A stretch of 64,000 bases of DNA. Source: JAFGIN01 sp050301235 (GTDB lineage Bacteria > Fibrobacterota > Chitinivibrionia > Chitinivibrionales > Chitinispirillaceae). Position numbers and translations under genes: made by a program. Every line of letters begins with the position of its first letter. Position 1 is the stretch's first letter. The stretch covers positions 24,452 through 88,451 of the forward strand of contig JBNKZD010000276.1 in assembly GCA_050301235.1 (NCBI GenBank), written 5' to 3'. The notes beneath the pieces were generated by a model that made no database searches, was not told the DNA's origin, and worked only from the letters and a program-made list of their open reading frames with translations. Shown here one piece after another: positions 36,536 to 45,547 of the stretch.

Positions 36536-38953
36536 CTATTTTCTCGCAAATATCTCAGGAACATAGTTTCGCAGCATCAAAGAAAATGTCACGACTGTAA
36601 CAGAACTCATCGCCATCGCCAAACCGGCAAGTTCGGGTTTGAATACAATCCCAAACCAGGGTTTTAAAACGCCTGCTGCGAGCGGAATCAATGCTGCGTT
36701 ATAGGCAAAGGCCCAGAAAATATTCATTTTAATCTGTCGAATGATCCTTTTCCCGAGCTGCAGTGAAGCAACTACATCACGCAGACTATTTTTAATCAGA
36801 ACAATTTCACCGGTTTCGATAGCCACATCGGTTCCGCCACCGATCGCGATACCGACATCAGCAAGCGCCAGTGCAGCGGCATCATTGATACCATCACCAA
36901 CAAAGGTAACTTTTTTTCCGGCTGCACGGAGTTCACGGATCTTTTCGGCTTTCTGATCAGGCAAAACTCCTGCAATCACCTCGGTTATGCCGATAACCGA
37001 ACCAACATACTTCGCAGCTTCCGGATTGTCCCCGGTGAGCATCATCACCTCAATCCCCATTTTCTGCAGAGCACGTACAGCAACCGCAGCATCATCCCGG
37101 ATAGTATCTGCAACCGAGATTATCCCGATGCAATTTGTATCTGTCGCAACAAAGACATGTGATTCACCACGCTCACCCTCTACATGTTTGCGGACTTCAT
37201 CGGGTATCTGAATCCCCTCATCCTGTAAAAGCCGCTCATTACCGACCAGAACCATTTTTCCGTCAATTTCAGCTCGTACACCTCTGCCTTCAAAGGTATG
37301 AAGCGAATTTAAGGGTCTGATTTCAGATCCATTCTTTTGAGCATAATCGACGATAGCTTCTGCTAACGGGTGAAGAGAACCTTTTTCCACAGATGCTGCC
37401 AGAGTCAATAATTCCCTGTCATTTCCCCGAGTAGAAAAAACCGTTTTAGCTACCGGTTTTCCTTCAGTCAATGTACCTGTTTTATCAAAAACAACGGTCG
37501 TTATCGATTGCGTTCTCTCAAGAACATCGCCGTTTTTGATTAAAATTCCAAGTTCTGCACCTCTGCCGATGCCAACAGTTACAGCTGTGGGTGATGCAAG
37601 CCCCAGAGCACATGGACAGGCGATTACAACTACAGCAATCAAAACGGTAAGTGCAAATTGCAATGGCGCAGCTGCTACAAAAAACCAGATCAGAAAAGCA
37701 GTAATCGCCACCCCGAGAATCACCGGAATAAAAACAGAAACAACCTTATCTGCAAATAACTGAACCGGAGGACGCGAACTTTGTGCATCTTTGACTAGTT
37801 TGATTATTCTTGCTAAAACGGTGTCTTTTCCGATTCTCTCGGACACAACAGTTATCACTCCTGATTTATTAATTGTCCCGGCAGTCACCGAACTGCCTTC
37901 ATTTTTATACACCGGAAAAGGTTCACCACTGACCATCGCTTCATCGATGGAGCTTTCCCCTTTTACAACCTTGCCATCAACGGGAACCTGTTCACCTGGT
38001 TTTATTACAACGATCTCTCCCACTTCGATACTCTCAACCGGAATAGCCACCTCTGTTCCATCGCGCACCACAACCGCTTTTTTGGGTTGAAGGTTTATCA
38101 ATTTACGTATCGAGCTTGTTGTCTTTCCTTTAGCTCTGTTTTCGAGAAACCGCCCAAGAATCAGAAATCCTGAAAGCATGATTGCTGTTTCATACAGCAT
38201 AAATTCATGACCTGATAGAAGGCCAAAAGTCCCTGCAATACTTGCGCCGTAGGCAGTACTGATTCCAAGCGCATACATTACATCCATGGTCAGAGCACGG
38301 CTTTTCAAATTAACAAAAGCTATTTTGTAAATTGGAAATGCAACAAATACAAATACAGGTGTCGAAATAAAGAACAACCAGAGCGGATGTAAAAAATGGC
38401 GAAGTGATGGGACATACATCGCCATCATCAGGGGCATACTGAAACCAAAAGACACAATCAAGCGTACAAGCCTCATGCGCTGTTCTTTTTCAAGTTGCTC
38501 ATTATGCAGATCAACATCCGCCGATCCCTCAACGCCTTTATATTCGTAACCGTTCATTTTAATTTTCTGTTTTACCAGCTGAAACGGGATCTCCTGGGTG
38601 AATAACTTCATGGAAGCAGTCTCAGTAACCGGATTCACCGATGCATCGGCGACTTCCGGTATCTCAAGCAGTGCAACTCTCACACTCTGGGCACATGATG
38701 CACAGTGCATCCCACCGACATTGATAGTAACCTGATTAAAGACAACCGAAAAACCATTTTTCTCAATTTCTACCTGTATTGCTTTCAGACTGGTAACATT
38801 CGAGTCGATCTCAATCGTCGCAGTTTCAGTTGAAAAATTCACCTCCGCATACGATACTCCATTAAAAGCCGTAAGAGCCTTTGTTAATCGCTGCGCACAT
38901 GATGCACAGTGCATTCCACCGATCTGGATCTGATATTTTCCGATGTTTTTCAT
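36536..38953 (-). CDS. copA: Copper-transporting P1B-type ATPase
   Basis: 805 aa. Two N-terminal heavy-metal domains carry GMHCASC (C16/C19 and C84/C87). Eight membrane helices, the CPC translocation motif (ACPCALGLASP), the phosphorylated DKTGTLTEG, the ATP site (HPLAEAIV) and GDGINDAAAL are present. CPC with two GMHCASC domains marks Cu(I) export to the periplasm (CopA). No regulator or chaperone gene is adjacent; control is probably by copper-sensing elsewhere. Confidence 0.95.
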   Translation of the reverse strand: MKNIGKYQIQIGGMHCASCAQRLTKALTAFNGVSYAEVNFSTETATIEIDSNVTSLKAIQVEIEKNGFSVVFNQVTINVGGMHCASCAQSVRVALLEIPEVADASVNPVTETASMKLFTQEIPFQLVKQKIKMNGYEYKGVEGSADVDLHNEQLEKEQRMRLVRLIVSFGFSMPLMMAMYVPSLRHFLHPLWLFFISTPVFVFVAFPIYKIAFVNLKSRALTMDVMYALGISTAYGASIAGTFGLLSGHEFMLYETAIMLSGFLILGRFLENRAKGKTTSSIRKLINLQPKKAVVVRDGTEVAIPVESIEVGEIVVIKPGEQVPVDGKVVKGESSIDEAMVSGEPFPVYKNEGSSVTAGTINKSGVITVVSERIGKDTVLARIIKLVKDAQSSRPPVQLFADKVVSVFIPVILGVAITAFLIWFFVAAAPLQFALTVLIAVVVIACPCALGLASPTAVTVGIGRGAELGILIKNGDVLERTQSITTVVFDKTGTLTEGKPVAKTVFSTRGNDRELLTLAASVEKGSLHPLAEAIVDYAQKNGSEIRPLNSLHTFEGRGVRAEIDGKMVLVGNERLLQDEGIQIPDEVRKHVEGERGESHVFVATDTNCIGIISVADTIRDDAAVAVRALQKMGIEVMMLTGDNPEAAKYVGSVIGITEVIAGVLPDQKAEKIRELRAAGKKVTFVGDGINDAAALALADVGIAIGGGTDVAIETGEIVLIKNSLRDVVASLQLGKRIIRQIKMNIFWAFAYNAALIPLAAGVLKPWFGIVFKPELAGLAMAMSSVTVVTFSLMLRNYVPEIFARK

Positions 38954-39423
38954 TATACTAACTGTACTTTAAGTTTTTTCCCTAACACATGAGCTGCCTG
39001 ATAATAAGATCGTCAAGCGGCGTTTTCTGTAAGTTTTCAATAAATCCGTGTAGCAATACCATTATATTATCAACGACAGAAAAAAATAATCATTCACGTA
39101 CAGGTTTACACAATTTTTCAGTTTTATAGAAGCCAACATTCAAAATAAAATCTGATTTATCCATATTTGCATATCTGCATAGTTTTTTTCGGGATTTTCA
39201 CAGTACCCGGTTTGGTAAGTGTGTCGCGAGAAACAATCCTGATTCAACCGGGACTGCCGGGGCGTGTGTCACTGCCTGAAAACGCTGTATTCGCAAACTT
39301 CGCTAAATTCATGGGAAAGAACACATTAAATATTTTTTCATTTTCGTGCATTTGGTGTGTTTCGTGGTTTAATTTAATAACTGCAGTGCGTCCAGTTTTG
39401 ATTGAGGACAGCTTGCCACCCCC
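38954..39423. other. Intergenic region upstream of copA
   Basis: 470 bp, no credible ORF. It holds the copA promoter and, near its far end, a TTTCGTG repeat (39341-39372). I see no copper-box palindrome I can name. Confidence 0.5.
39341..39372. repeat. Dispersed TTTCGTG-type repeat (copy 1)
   Basis: About 32 bp of the form TTTTCGTG-CATTTGGTGTG-TTTCGTGGTTTAA. A near-identical copy sits at 59991-60025. Both are in intergenic DNA just past a gene end. Confidence 0.65.
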
Positions 39424-40575
39424 TCACGCCTGCCGTCCCCAGAAACGGATCGCTTTTTCGCCAAAGTTATTTCGGATGGAATCGATCGCGCTCATCAGGT
39501 TTTCCTCACGTTCGGTGTCCAGAAACAGATCGACCTGGCCGTAAGGGAATGTCAGATCGTTGCATTCCAATGTCATTTCGGTGAGACGTACTCTGCGGGT
39601 GAACGTTTTCTGCAACAGTGCCAGCGCCTGATCAAACAGCGACAGATCCCCACGGATTGGAGCCGGCAGCCGGACCATTCTCGACTCAGTAGCACCATCA
39701 GCATAGAAAATACGCAAGCGAATCCGCCCCGCCGCAAGCCCCATCGACCGAATTCTTACACCAGCTTTTGATACCAGCCCGAACAGTGCACACGCAAGCA
39801 CCTGTTCATCATTGGTCTGATCGCCTAAAGTTATTGATTCTACTACAGATGGAGCAGGCTGTTCAAGTAATCGCACAGGGGTATCATCAATGCCATGCGC
39901 GTTGCGGCTGATCTCGTACGCCGATGGCCCAAGCACCCGCTGAAGCAACTGAACTGAAATGTTGTTGAGATCACGAATCAAGTGAAGGTTGAACTGAAGA
40001 AGCTGTTCGAGAATGCGTTGCTCTACGCCCGGAAGCAGATTTATCGGCAGTGGTCCCATGAACTCCTCTTCACACCCATGAATCACCGTACAAAGTCCTT
40101 TTGGCTTGATAACACGGGTCGCGATTTTACTCACCAGACGACTGGTCGCAAGACCAACGGTTGCATCAAAACCACACTGTTCCTTGATGGACTTTTTCAG
40201 CGAATCTGCAACATCCACTGATGGTCCCAGGAGGCGTCTTGTGCCGGTGAGATCGATAAAACAGTGTCCTGGTCCGGCAGCTTCAGTCTGAGGAGAACGC
40301 TGCGCTGCCAGCTTCATGAGAAGTTTACCCGCCTTTTCATACTCAGACGGTGCAGGATCAACAACAATAAGATCGGGGCAAAGCCGTTTTGCAACCTCAG
40401 CCATCATACCTCTGCACACGCCGGCACCCAGTGCCTCAGAGGAAATGTCCAGAAGCGTTCTTCGTGATCCTGCCGCCCGAACCGCAAGCGGATACCCCGC
40501 AAGGCGAGGTTCCAATACGCGCGCAACAGAAACGAAAAAATTTACAATATTAACATGCAGAACAGTGCGTTCCAT
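39424..40575 (-). CDS. Y-family DNA polymerase-like protein lacking catalytic acids (ImuB-like)
   Basis: 383 aa with the Y-family plan: palm/finger about 1-190, thumb with an HhH pair (PLPINLLPGVEQR) and a little-finger domain. The metal-binding acids are missing. The first carboxylate position (VDMD in active enzymes) reads VNIVN (N9), and the SIDE pair (D105/E106 in Dpo4) aligns with G103-H104 in GPGHCFIDLTG. It cannot make the two-metal site, so it is probably not a polymerase. ImuB has the same loss and acts as a hub in the ImuA-ImuB-DnaE2 mutasome. CrcB is 15 bp upstream; no ImuA or DnaE2 is visible. Confidence 0.85.
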   Translation of the reverse strand: MERTVLHVNIVNFFVSVARVLEPRLAGYPLAVRAAGSRRTLLDISSEALGAGVCRGMMAEVAKRLCPDLIVVDPAPSEYEKAGKLLMKLAAQRSPQTEAAGPGHCFIDLTGTRRLLGPSVDVADSLKKSIKEQCGFDATVGLATSRLVSKIATRVIKPKGLCTVIHGCEEEFMGPLPINLLPGVEQRILEQLLQFNLHLIRDLNNISVQLLQRVLGPSAYEISRNAHGIDDTPVRLLEQPAPSVVESITLGDQTNDEQVLACALFGLVSKAGVRIRSMGLAAGRIRLRIFYADGATESRMVRLPAPIRGDLSLFDQALALLQKTFTRRVRLTEMTLECNDLTFPYGQVDLFLDTEREENLMSAIDSIRNNFGEKAIRFWGRQA

Positions 40576-40590
40576 ATACGAAATATGGGG

Positions 40591-40983
40591 CTATGCCCAT
40601 GCCAGAGTTTTGATCAGAAATCGAGAAAGGAGCATCCCTGCACCAACACAGATCAATCCGCCGATATTACTCAACAATATGTTGAAAATCGCCAGTTTGA
40701 TCTGACCATTTTTCATCAGCAGAAGCGACTCGAGACCGTAGGTGGAGAAGGTGGTCAGTGCCCCCAGAAAACCGATAGTGATGAGATAACGCATTGATTG
40801 TGGCAGAATTGAACGTTCAAAAAATTCGAAAAAAACACCAATAATAAACAGCCCGATAAAATTGGCGGTCAACGTCCCCCAGGGAAACGCATTACCAATA
40901 ATTTTTCCGATAAATTTAGCGATGCCAAACCGCGCCAGCGCGCCAAGAGCTCCGCCTGATCCAATAAGTAGTAGATTGTTCAA
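40591..40983 (-). CDS. crcB: Fluoride channel CrcB/FluC
   Basis: 130 aa, four membrane helices. Family marks: GSGGALGALARFG, PWGTLTANFIGLF, GFLGALTTFSTYG with the pore phenylalanines and the dimer Na+ region, and a C-terminal GAGMLLSRFL. Exports fluoride. Begins with TTG behind GATGAGG at a good spacing. No fluoride riboswitch is recognised in the 130 bp upstream. Its place between a DNA-repair gene run and the pseudo-polymerase is probably incidental. Confidence 0.92.
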   Translation of the reverse strand: MNNLLLIGSGGALGALARFGIAKFIGKIIGNAFPWGTLTANFIGLFIIGVFFEFFERSILPQSMRYLITIGFLGALTTFSTYGLESLLLMKNGQIKLAIFNILLSNIGGLICVGAGMLLSRFLIKTLAWA

Positions 40984-41113
40984 TATGTTACCTCATCAAT
41001 TAAAATTTATACACATATTCAGCTTCGGCGGCGGCTCTTCCTTCTTGACCTGAATGCCTGTAGACTAACATGTGTCATAAAATTTGATATTTATGCCATC
41101 CAAATAAATAATG

Positions 41114-41644
41114 CTATTTCCATTTTATACATTTGTCTTCTATAAAGTGCTCCATATCCTTGATATAATTTTTTTTTTGGCAGCGTTTTTTCCAATCATC
41201 CAATATACGGCTGAAGGTCTCGCCAGCCATTTCTGGAGCTTGGGCGATAAAATCCTCATCTACGTAATCCTCGAACTCATAAAGCGCCAGCAAAACGCCC
41301 TTGCAAAATTCCATTTCTGATTCATACATCTGTAATTGATGGTACCTTTTCATTTGTTCTTCATATTCATGGCAAACATTCTCCAACATCTCAAATGCAA
41401 CTTCTCCAGGATCATGATAGCCGTCTCGCCGCCGTCCAGAATGATCATAAACGTCATCGACATTCAAGCTACTCAGGTCTAAACCAACTTCTGAGCAAAC
41501 CTCATTGCAATCAACATTAATTAACTGCTCCTTGATTACTACTTCAATTTTTTTTCTAATTTCAGAATCAGAATTCCAGAGTGACCTAAGTACTTCAGAT
41601 GCTTGAATCGCAGTTATTTGGTCTATAAGATTATTCTTTTTCAT
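41114..41644 (-). CDS. Acidic helical protein of unknown function
   Basis: 176 aa from ATG at 41644 (a TTG 15 bp upstream is an alternative). Very acidic, no signal, no membrane helix. A central VDDVYDHSGRRRDGYHDPGE patch is followed by helices with regular spacing of leucine and aromatic residues. Similar short proteins are found next to SWIM zinc-finger and DNA-metabolism genes in other phyla, as far as I recall; the function is unknown. Part of the LexA-side gene run, 33-48 bp after the DinB-fold gene. Confidence 0.7.
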   Translation of the reverse strand: MKKNNLIDQITAIQASEVLRSLWNSDSEIRKKIEVVIKEQLINVDCNEVCSEVGLDLSSLNVDDVYDHSGRRRDGYHDPGEVAFEMLENVCHEYEEQMKRYHQLQMYESEMEFCKGVLLALYEFEDYVDEDFIAQAPEMAGETFSRILDDWKKRCQKKNYIKDMEHFIEDKCIKWK

Positions 41645-41692
41645 TTTCTTTTTTTCCAAATAGATTTCAAAACTATTATAATCGAATAAAAA

Positions 41693-42382
41693 TCACCTGA
41701 CACATTTCATTCCTGCCACTTTTGCGGCAAAATTCTCGTTAAAATGCACAATATGGTGCCGACACGCCGGCATCATCAAAATACCTTCCACCGTTTTCTT
41801 ACTCCAGAAATCAAGCAGCCAGTTTGCAGCAGGTACATCGTCAACCCCACCCTCAGCACGAATACGCTCAATATCTTTCATTGCCACCTTCTTTTTAACG
41901 TCCCTGAATTCAAGGGATTGAATGATTTTCTGCGACTCGACACCAACCTTCAGCAGGTACGCGCGTAGCGCATCGATATCGATCTTCGCGCTCATGGTAA
42001 GAATTTCATCTGCGGCCAATGAGTTCCCCGTATGATCAATACCTGCATGTATCGCATCATTAAATCGTTCTCTAACATACAATTGTGACGATTTTGCAAC
42101 CAGTAGATTCATAGTCATATCCTCAATGCGTGTCGAATGCCACACCCCATAAAGCACAGTGCGCCCTTTTTTGTTAACCGCAGTGCGGGCAACCTTTTCG
42201 GTTAAACCATCAAACAGTGCATCTTCAAATGAGATGCTTTTTTTGCCACACAATTTTGATGAATAAAACCGGGAATGCATATCGAGAAACACCCGTTTTC
42301 CTTCATCGAACGTTCGTTCTTTTGAGAAGTGATCCTTGACGTTTTTAATCTCGATATTTAGTTCAGAAACATCAATTTTCAT
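41693..42382 (-). CDS. DinB-fold (four-helix bundle) metal-binding protein
   Basis: 229 aa. A four-helix DinB/YfiT-type bundle is suggested by the first His in YGVWHSTRIEDMTM and a second His group in CRHHIVHFNE, which would bind divalent metal. The name comes from DNA-damage-inducible DinB of Bacillus, not from the DNA polymerase. Members act as thiol transferases or unknown metalloenzymes. Starts 5 bp after DUF72 stop. Assigned with moderate confidence because overall similarity is low. Confidence 0.68.
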   Translation of the reverse strand: MKIDVSELNIEIKNVKDHFSKERTFDEGKRVFLDMHSRFYSSKLCGKKSISFEDALFDGLTEKVARTAVNKKGRTVLYGVWHSTRIEDMTMNLLVAKSSQLYVRERFNDAIHAGIDHTGNSLAADEILTMSAKIDIDALRAYLLKVGVESQKIIQSLEFRDVKKKVAMKDIERIRAEGGVDDVPAANWLLDFWSKKTVEGILMMPACRHHIVHFNENFAAKVAGMKCVR

Positions 42383-42387
42383 TTTTG

Positions 42388-43173
42388 TTATTCACCAATC
42401 CCCATCAATTGTTTCAACCGCCTGGCATTTTGAACTGCCTGACCCTTTGAATGGTTGTTAAACACCACCAGAACGACGGACGTTTGCACCACCATGGTGC
42501 GTATCCTCTCCGCCCACTCATTGAGTTCGGTGTCGCTATACAGGTAATCATAACGACTTACGTTGTCGCCACTCCACCAATTCTCCCTGTTGCGCCCATG
42601 GAAACGTACATAACCAACCGACTTCGATGTAACAACCGCTTCCGGTTTCATTAATCCATCAATCTGCGGCTCATCAACATTTACCACAGCAATGTTACGA
42701 CTGGTGAGCTCATCAGTGACCGACTTTCGCTGCCACTCACAGTTGCGAAACTCTATTGCAAGCGGCACAGTTCCAAAACCATTGCAGACCATATCAAGTG
42801 CAAACCGGTTTTCTGAGGTGTAATGGAAACTGAAAGGGAACTGAAGAAGCACCACCGCGAGTTTCCCGGCTGATGTTACTGGATCTATTCCTTTAAGAAA
42901 ATTATCTATTTCATTATTTATCAATAGTTTATCGATACTGTGCGTAATTGTCTGATGCGCCTTAATCGAAAACTGAAAGCCTGTACCTGTTCTGTTAACC
43001 ATCCCCTGGGTCTGTTTTGCGGCAGGCATGCAGTAATAGGTGTAGTTTAATTCAACAACATCAAACTCTTGCGAATATACCTCAAGGAAATCGGCTTTAC
43101 GGGTACCTGGTGGATACAATATCCCCAACCAATCCTCATATGAATATCCGCTGGTACCGATTTTTATCGACAT
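42388..43173 (-). CDS. DUF72 (YecE-like) TIM-barrel protein
   Basis: 261 aa from MSIKIGTSGYSYEDWLG, whose ATG has GGGAG eight bases upstream; a start 45 bp earlier is unlikely. Conserved family blocks: GTSGYSYEDW, FDVVELNYTYYCMP, FSIKAHQTITHS, LLQFPFSFHYT, PLAIEFRNCEW, YVRFHGRN and VVFNNHSKGQAVQNA. DUF72 proteins are TIM-barrel enzymes of unknown reaction, widespread and often next to DNA-repair genes. Separated from the repair radical SAM gene by an odd GC-rich 150-bp insert. Confidence 0.9.
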   Translation of the reverse strand: MSIKIGTSGYSYEDWLGILYPPGTRKADFLEVYSQEFDVVELNYTYYCMPAAKQTQGMVNRTGTGFQFSIKAHQTITHSIDKLLINNEIDNFLKGIDPVTSAGKLAVVLLQFPFSFHYTSENRFALDMVCNGFGTVPLAIEFRNCEWQRKSVTDELTSRNIAVVNVDEPQIDGLMKPEAVVTSKSVGYVRFHGRNRENWWSGDNVSRYDYLYSDTELNEWAERIRTMVVQTSVVLVVFNNHSKGQAVQNARRLKQLMGIGE

Positions 43174-43179
43174 ATTTAA

Positions 43180-43335
43180 ATCTCCCTTTTTTGGTGTGCC
43201 TTTCGGGCACGATAGCACGATGCATCACCGGTGTACAGACATGCGCGAGGCGTGGTGATGCGAGGTGGCGCGATATGGGGCAATTGCGGTGGTGGCCACA
43301 TGCGGCAACGGCCCGTATGGCCATTGCAATCAAAA
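43180..43335. other. GC-rich insert between the radical SAM and DUF72 genes
   Basis: About 150 bp clearly richer in G and C than its neighbours. It contains an exact inverted repeat, GCATCACC (43222-43229) and GGTGATGC (43254-43261), and a hairpin at the DUF72 side (GTGCC, TTTCG, GGCAC; 43194-43210). A frame across it is open but looks non-coding. It interrupts an otherwise tightly packed gene run. Composition suggests a small inserted element; I cannot name it. Confidence 0.5.
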
Positions 43336-44445
43336 TGATACGTATGATGCGGCCTCTTCGCGGTATTTGCGAACCATCGGAAGGGCATCCACTCGGCAGA
43401 TTCTGCTCTGCTTACGTAACAGTATGATTTTTTTCACGGTTTCGGGCCCAATCCCCGGTACACGCAGAAGACTCTGCTTATCTGCCCGATTAACGTTCAC
43501 CGGATAAAACTCCGGATGACGCTGCGCCCAGACCCTTTTGGGATCTGTATCTAATGATAAATTCTGATCCCGGTCGAAAAATATATCCGTTTCTTCAAAA
43601 CCGTACTGACGAAACAGAAAATCGACCTGATACAGACGATGTTCTCTCACAAACCCCTGATCTACCCTCTTAAGATACTGATTTTCACCAGGAATATGAC
43701 TATCACCTAAACCCTTCTGATACGATGAATAGTAAACACGATTCAGTTTTAGTTTCTTATACAATCCAGCCGTATACCGTACAATCTCCGAATCGGTCTC
43801 ATCTGAAGCTCCGACAATGAATTGCGTCGTTTTTTTCACTTTTGAAAATCGGGGTTCTCCCGAAAATTTACTTATCTGCTGAAGCGGCCCGATAATATCC
43901 CGCAGATAATTTTTTTTCACCGACAGCTTACCGAACCGATGCTCCCCGGGAGCCTCAATATTAATCGACACCGCACTGGCCAGACTCATAGCATCTTCAA
44001 TAGCAGCATCTGATGCCCCCGGTATCACCTTTAAGTGAATGTAACCCTTATACTTATGCGTAGATCGCAATATACGGGCAGTGTCATTAAGCATCTCCAT
44101 AGTCCTGTCGGGTGTCCCGACAACACCGGAACTCAAAAACAACCCGAACACCTTCTTCTGCCGCACATAATCGAGATACAGTTTCGCCATATCATCAGGT
44201 GAGATTGTGCAGCGCGCATTGTCGGTATCACTGCGGTAAGGACAATAACCGCAATCATTTACGCATACATTCGACATCAGCGTTTTGAGCATCACTGAAT
44301 ACCCGCCCCCCGGAAGTGATACCGGATACAGCCAGGCCCCATCACTGCCCCTCTGCCGTCGATCGCTGCTGCTGGTCCCGCAGGCACAGGCAAGATCATA
44401 CTGTGATGCATCAGAGAGCAACTGAAGCTTTTCGTGGGTATCCAT
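43330..44445 (-). CDS. Putative DNA modification/repair radical SAM protein
   Basis: 371 aa. The radical SAM motif is CVNDCGYC (C61, C65, C68) in NVCVNDCGYCPYRSD, with an N-terminal block (KLQLLSDASQYDLACA) diagnostic of the family usually paired with a UDG-like protein (TIGR03916 type). The C-terminal ~70 residues include a helix-hairpin-helix (LLRVPGIGPETVKKIILLR) that would touch DNA. The pairing gene (DUF4130/UDG-like) is not next to it here. Its ATG is 3 bp after the lexA stop, so it is probably co-transcribed with and repressed by LexA. Confidence 0.88.
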   Translation of the reverse strand: MDTHEKLQLLSDASQYDLACACGTSSSDRRQRGSDGAWLYPVSLPGGGYSVMLKTLMSNVCVNDCGYCPYRSDTDNARCTISPDDMAKLYLDYVRQKKVFGLFLSSGVVGTPDRTMEMLNDTARILRSTHKYKGYIHLKVIPGASDAAIEDAMSLASAVSINIEAPGEHRFGKLSVKKNYLRDIIGPLQQISKFSGEPRFSKVKKTTQFIVGASDETDSEIVRYTAGLYKKLKLNRVYYSSYQKGLGDSHIPGENQYLKRVDQGFVREHRLYQVDFLFRQYGFEETDIFFDRDQNLSLDTDPKRVWAQRHPEFYPVNVNRADKQSLLRVPGIGPETVKKIILLRKQSRICRVDALPMVRKYREEAASYVSF

Positions 44446-44448
44446 ACA

Positions 44449-45090
44449 TCAATACTTTCTGATTACGCCCACAAGCTTTCCGGCAATCTGAATCGAATTT
44501 ACCGAACTGAGCACAATATCCGCATAATCCGGATTTTCGGCACGAAGCAACACCATGTCACGATCACGTATAAATCGCTTTAAAGTAGCATCACCATCTA
44601 TAATAACAACAACCACTTCCCCATTATCTGCAGTTGACTTTTTACGCACGACAACGATATCGCCATTCAATATGCCCATGCCGGTCATACTGTTGCCTTT
44701 CACCCGAAGCGCAAAAAGATCATTACCTCTGAATATTGAACGGTCCAGCGTAATATACCCATCAACATTCTCAATCGCTGTGATAGGCAACCCCGCAGCT
44801 ACAGAACCAATGAGTGGAACTCCATATTCCTCCACCTCTTCCTTTACAACATTTTCACGACTCTCCACCACAGCAGCTTCATCTATAAACTCGATACCTC
44901 GGGCTATACTGGGAGTAATGCGAATATACCCCTTTTGTTCGATCAACTGTATGTGTTGACGGGCATTGTTGGGACTCTTGTAACCAAGCCCGGCAGCCAC
45001 CTCCCGAACCGTTGGCGGATATCCGTTCTTATCACGGAACGATAACATGAAATCATAAACTCGCTGCTGCTCAAATGTCAGTTTTAGCAT
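44449..45090 (-). CDS. lexA: SOS repressor LexA
   Basis: 213 aa. The N-terminal winged-helix (TFEQQRVYDFMLSFRDKNGY) opens with a typical LexA pattern. The self-cleavage bond is A99-G100 in GSVAAGLP. The catalytic Ser-Lys pair is S134 (KGNSMTGMGI) and K171 (DATLKRFIRD), so it should be autoproteolytic. Start follows AAGGGG. It represses the SOS regulon, and by position the adjoining radical SAM gene. A GTTC-repeat array overlaps its promoter region (45153-45187). Confidence 0.96.
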   Translation of the reverse strand: MLKLTFEQQRVYDFMLSFRDKNGYPPTVREVAAGLGYKSPNNARQHIQLIEQKGYIRITPSIARGIEFIDEAAVVESRENVVKEEVEEYGVPLIGSVAAGLPITAIENVDGYITLDRSIFRGNDLFALRVKGNSMTGMGILNGDIVVVRKKSTADNGEVVVVIIDGDATLKRFIRDRDMVLLRAENPDYADIVLSSVNSIQIAGKLVGVIRKY

Positions 45091-45547
45091 TACTCAACCC
45101 CTTGAAATTTATTTCTGCAATCTCCAATTTACCTACCTGTTATCTATATAAAAAGTTCAAAGTTCAAGAGTTCAAGAGTTCATGCATTTCTGATTTTCTC
45201 GCACTCAACACTCTCTACTCAACACACCCCACCCGACACTTGCCCCCTGAACCAGTATCAAGACAAACCGCTCAATCCCTTATAGCTTATAGCCTTCAAC
45301 CCAGAAACAGTGAACCTGCAAACGATAAAATAAAAACTAACCTGTGCCACTACTTGATGCAATTTATCTCACTTGTTATAATACATTACCATTCACTTGC
45401 AAAAAAAGAGCATTGAGTTCGCTTGCAGGTTGGCAAGAAACCCTGCAAGCGACACTCCCTGCCCCAGGTGTATATCTATTGCACTATCAATTGGTTGCAC
45501 TCTCAGGAACTGCGCAAAAATTACTTGGCAGCCTCATACTCTACCAA
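45091..45547. other. Upstream region of lexA
   Basis: About 457 bp without a credible gene. It contains the GTTC/TTGAACTC array, and low-complexity stretches rich in CTCAACAC. The lexA promoter may be TTGAAC, 17 bp, TTTATA near the array. Confidence 0.5.
45153..45187. repeat. GTTCAAGA tandem repeats upstream of lexA (copy 2 of the octamer family)
   Basis: AAAAGTTCAAAGTTCAAG then AGTTCAAGAGTTCATGC: four GTTC units 7-8 bp apart. On the lexA strand this reads TTGAACTC repeats placed about 65 bp before the lexA ATG and overlapping a likely -35. The related array at 36505-36535 is not at a promoter, so a role as operator is uncertain. Confidence 0.65.

Noticed and set aside
40984..41113. Fluoride riboswitch before crcB
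   Set aside because: I looked for the GGCGAUGG and CUGAUG-type core and did not find it; only an ordinary GATGAGG ribosome site is seen.
43136..43333. Open frame across the GC-rich insert, overlapping the DUF72 start
   Set aside because: No ribosome site, His/Arg/Pro-rich translation without a recognisable family; it reflects high GC and few stops.
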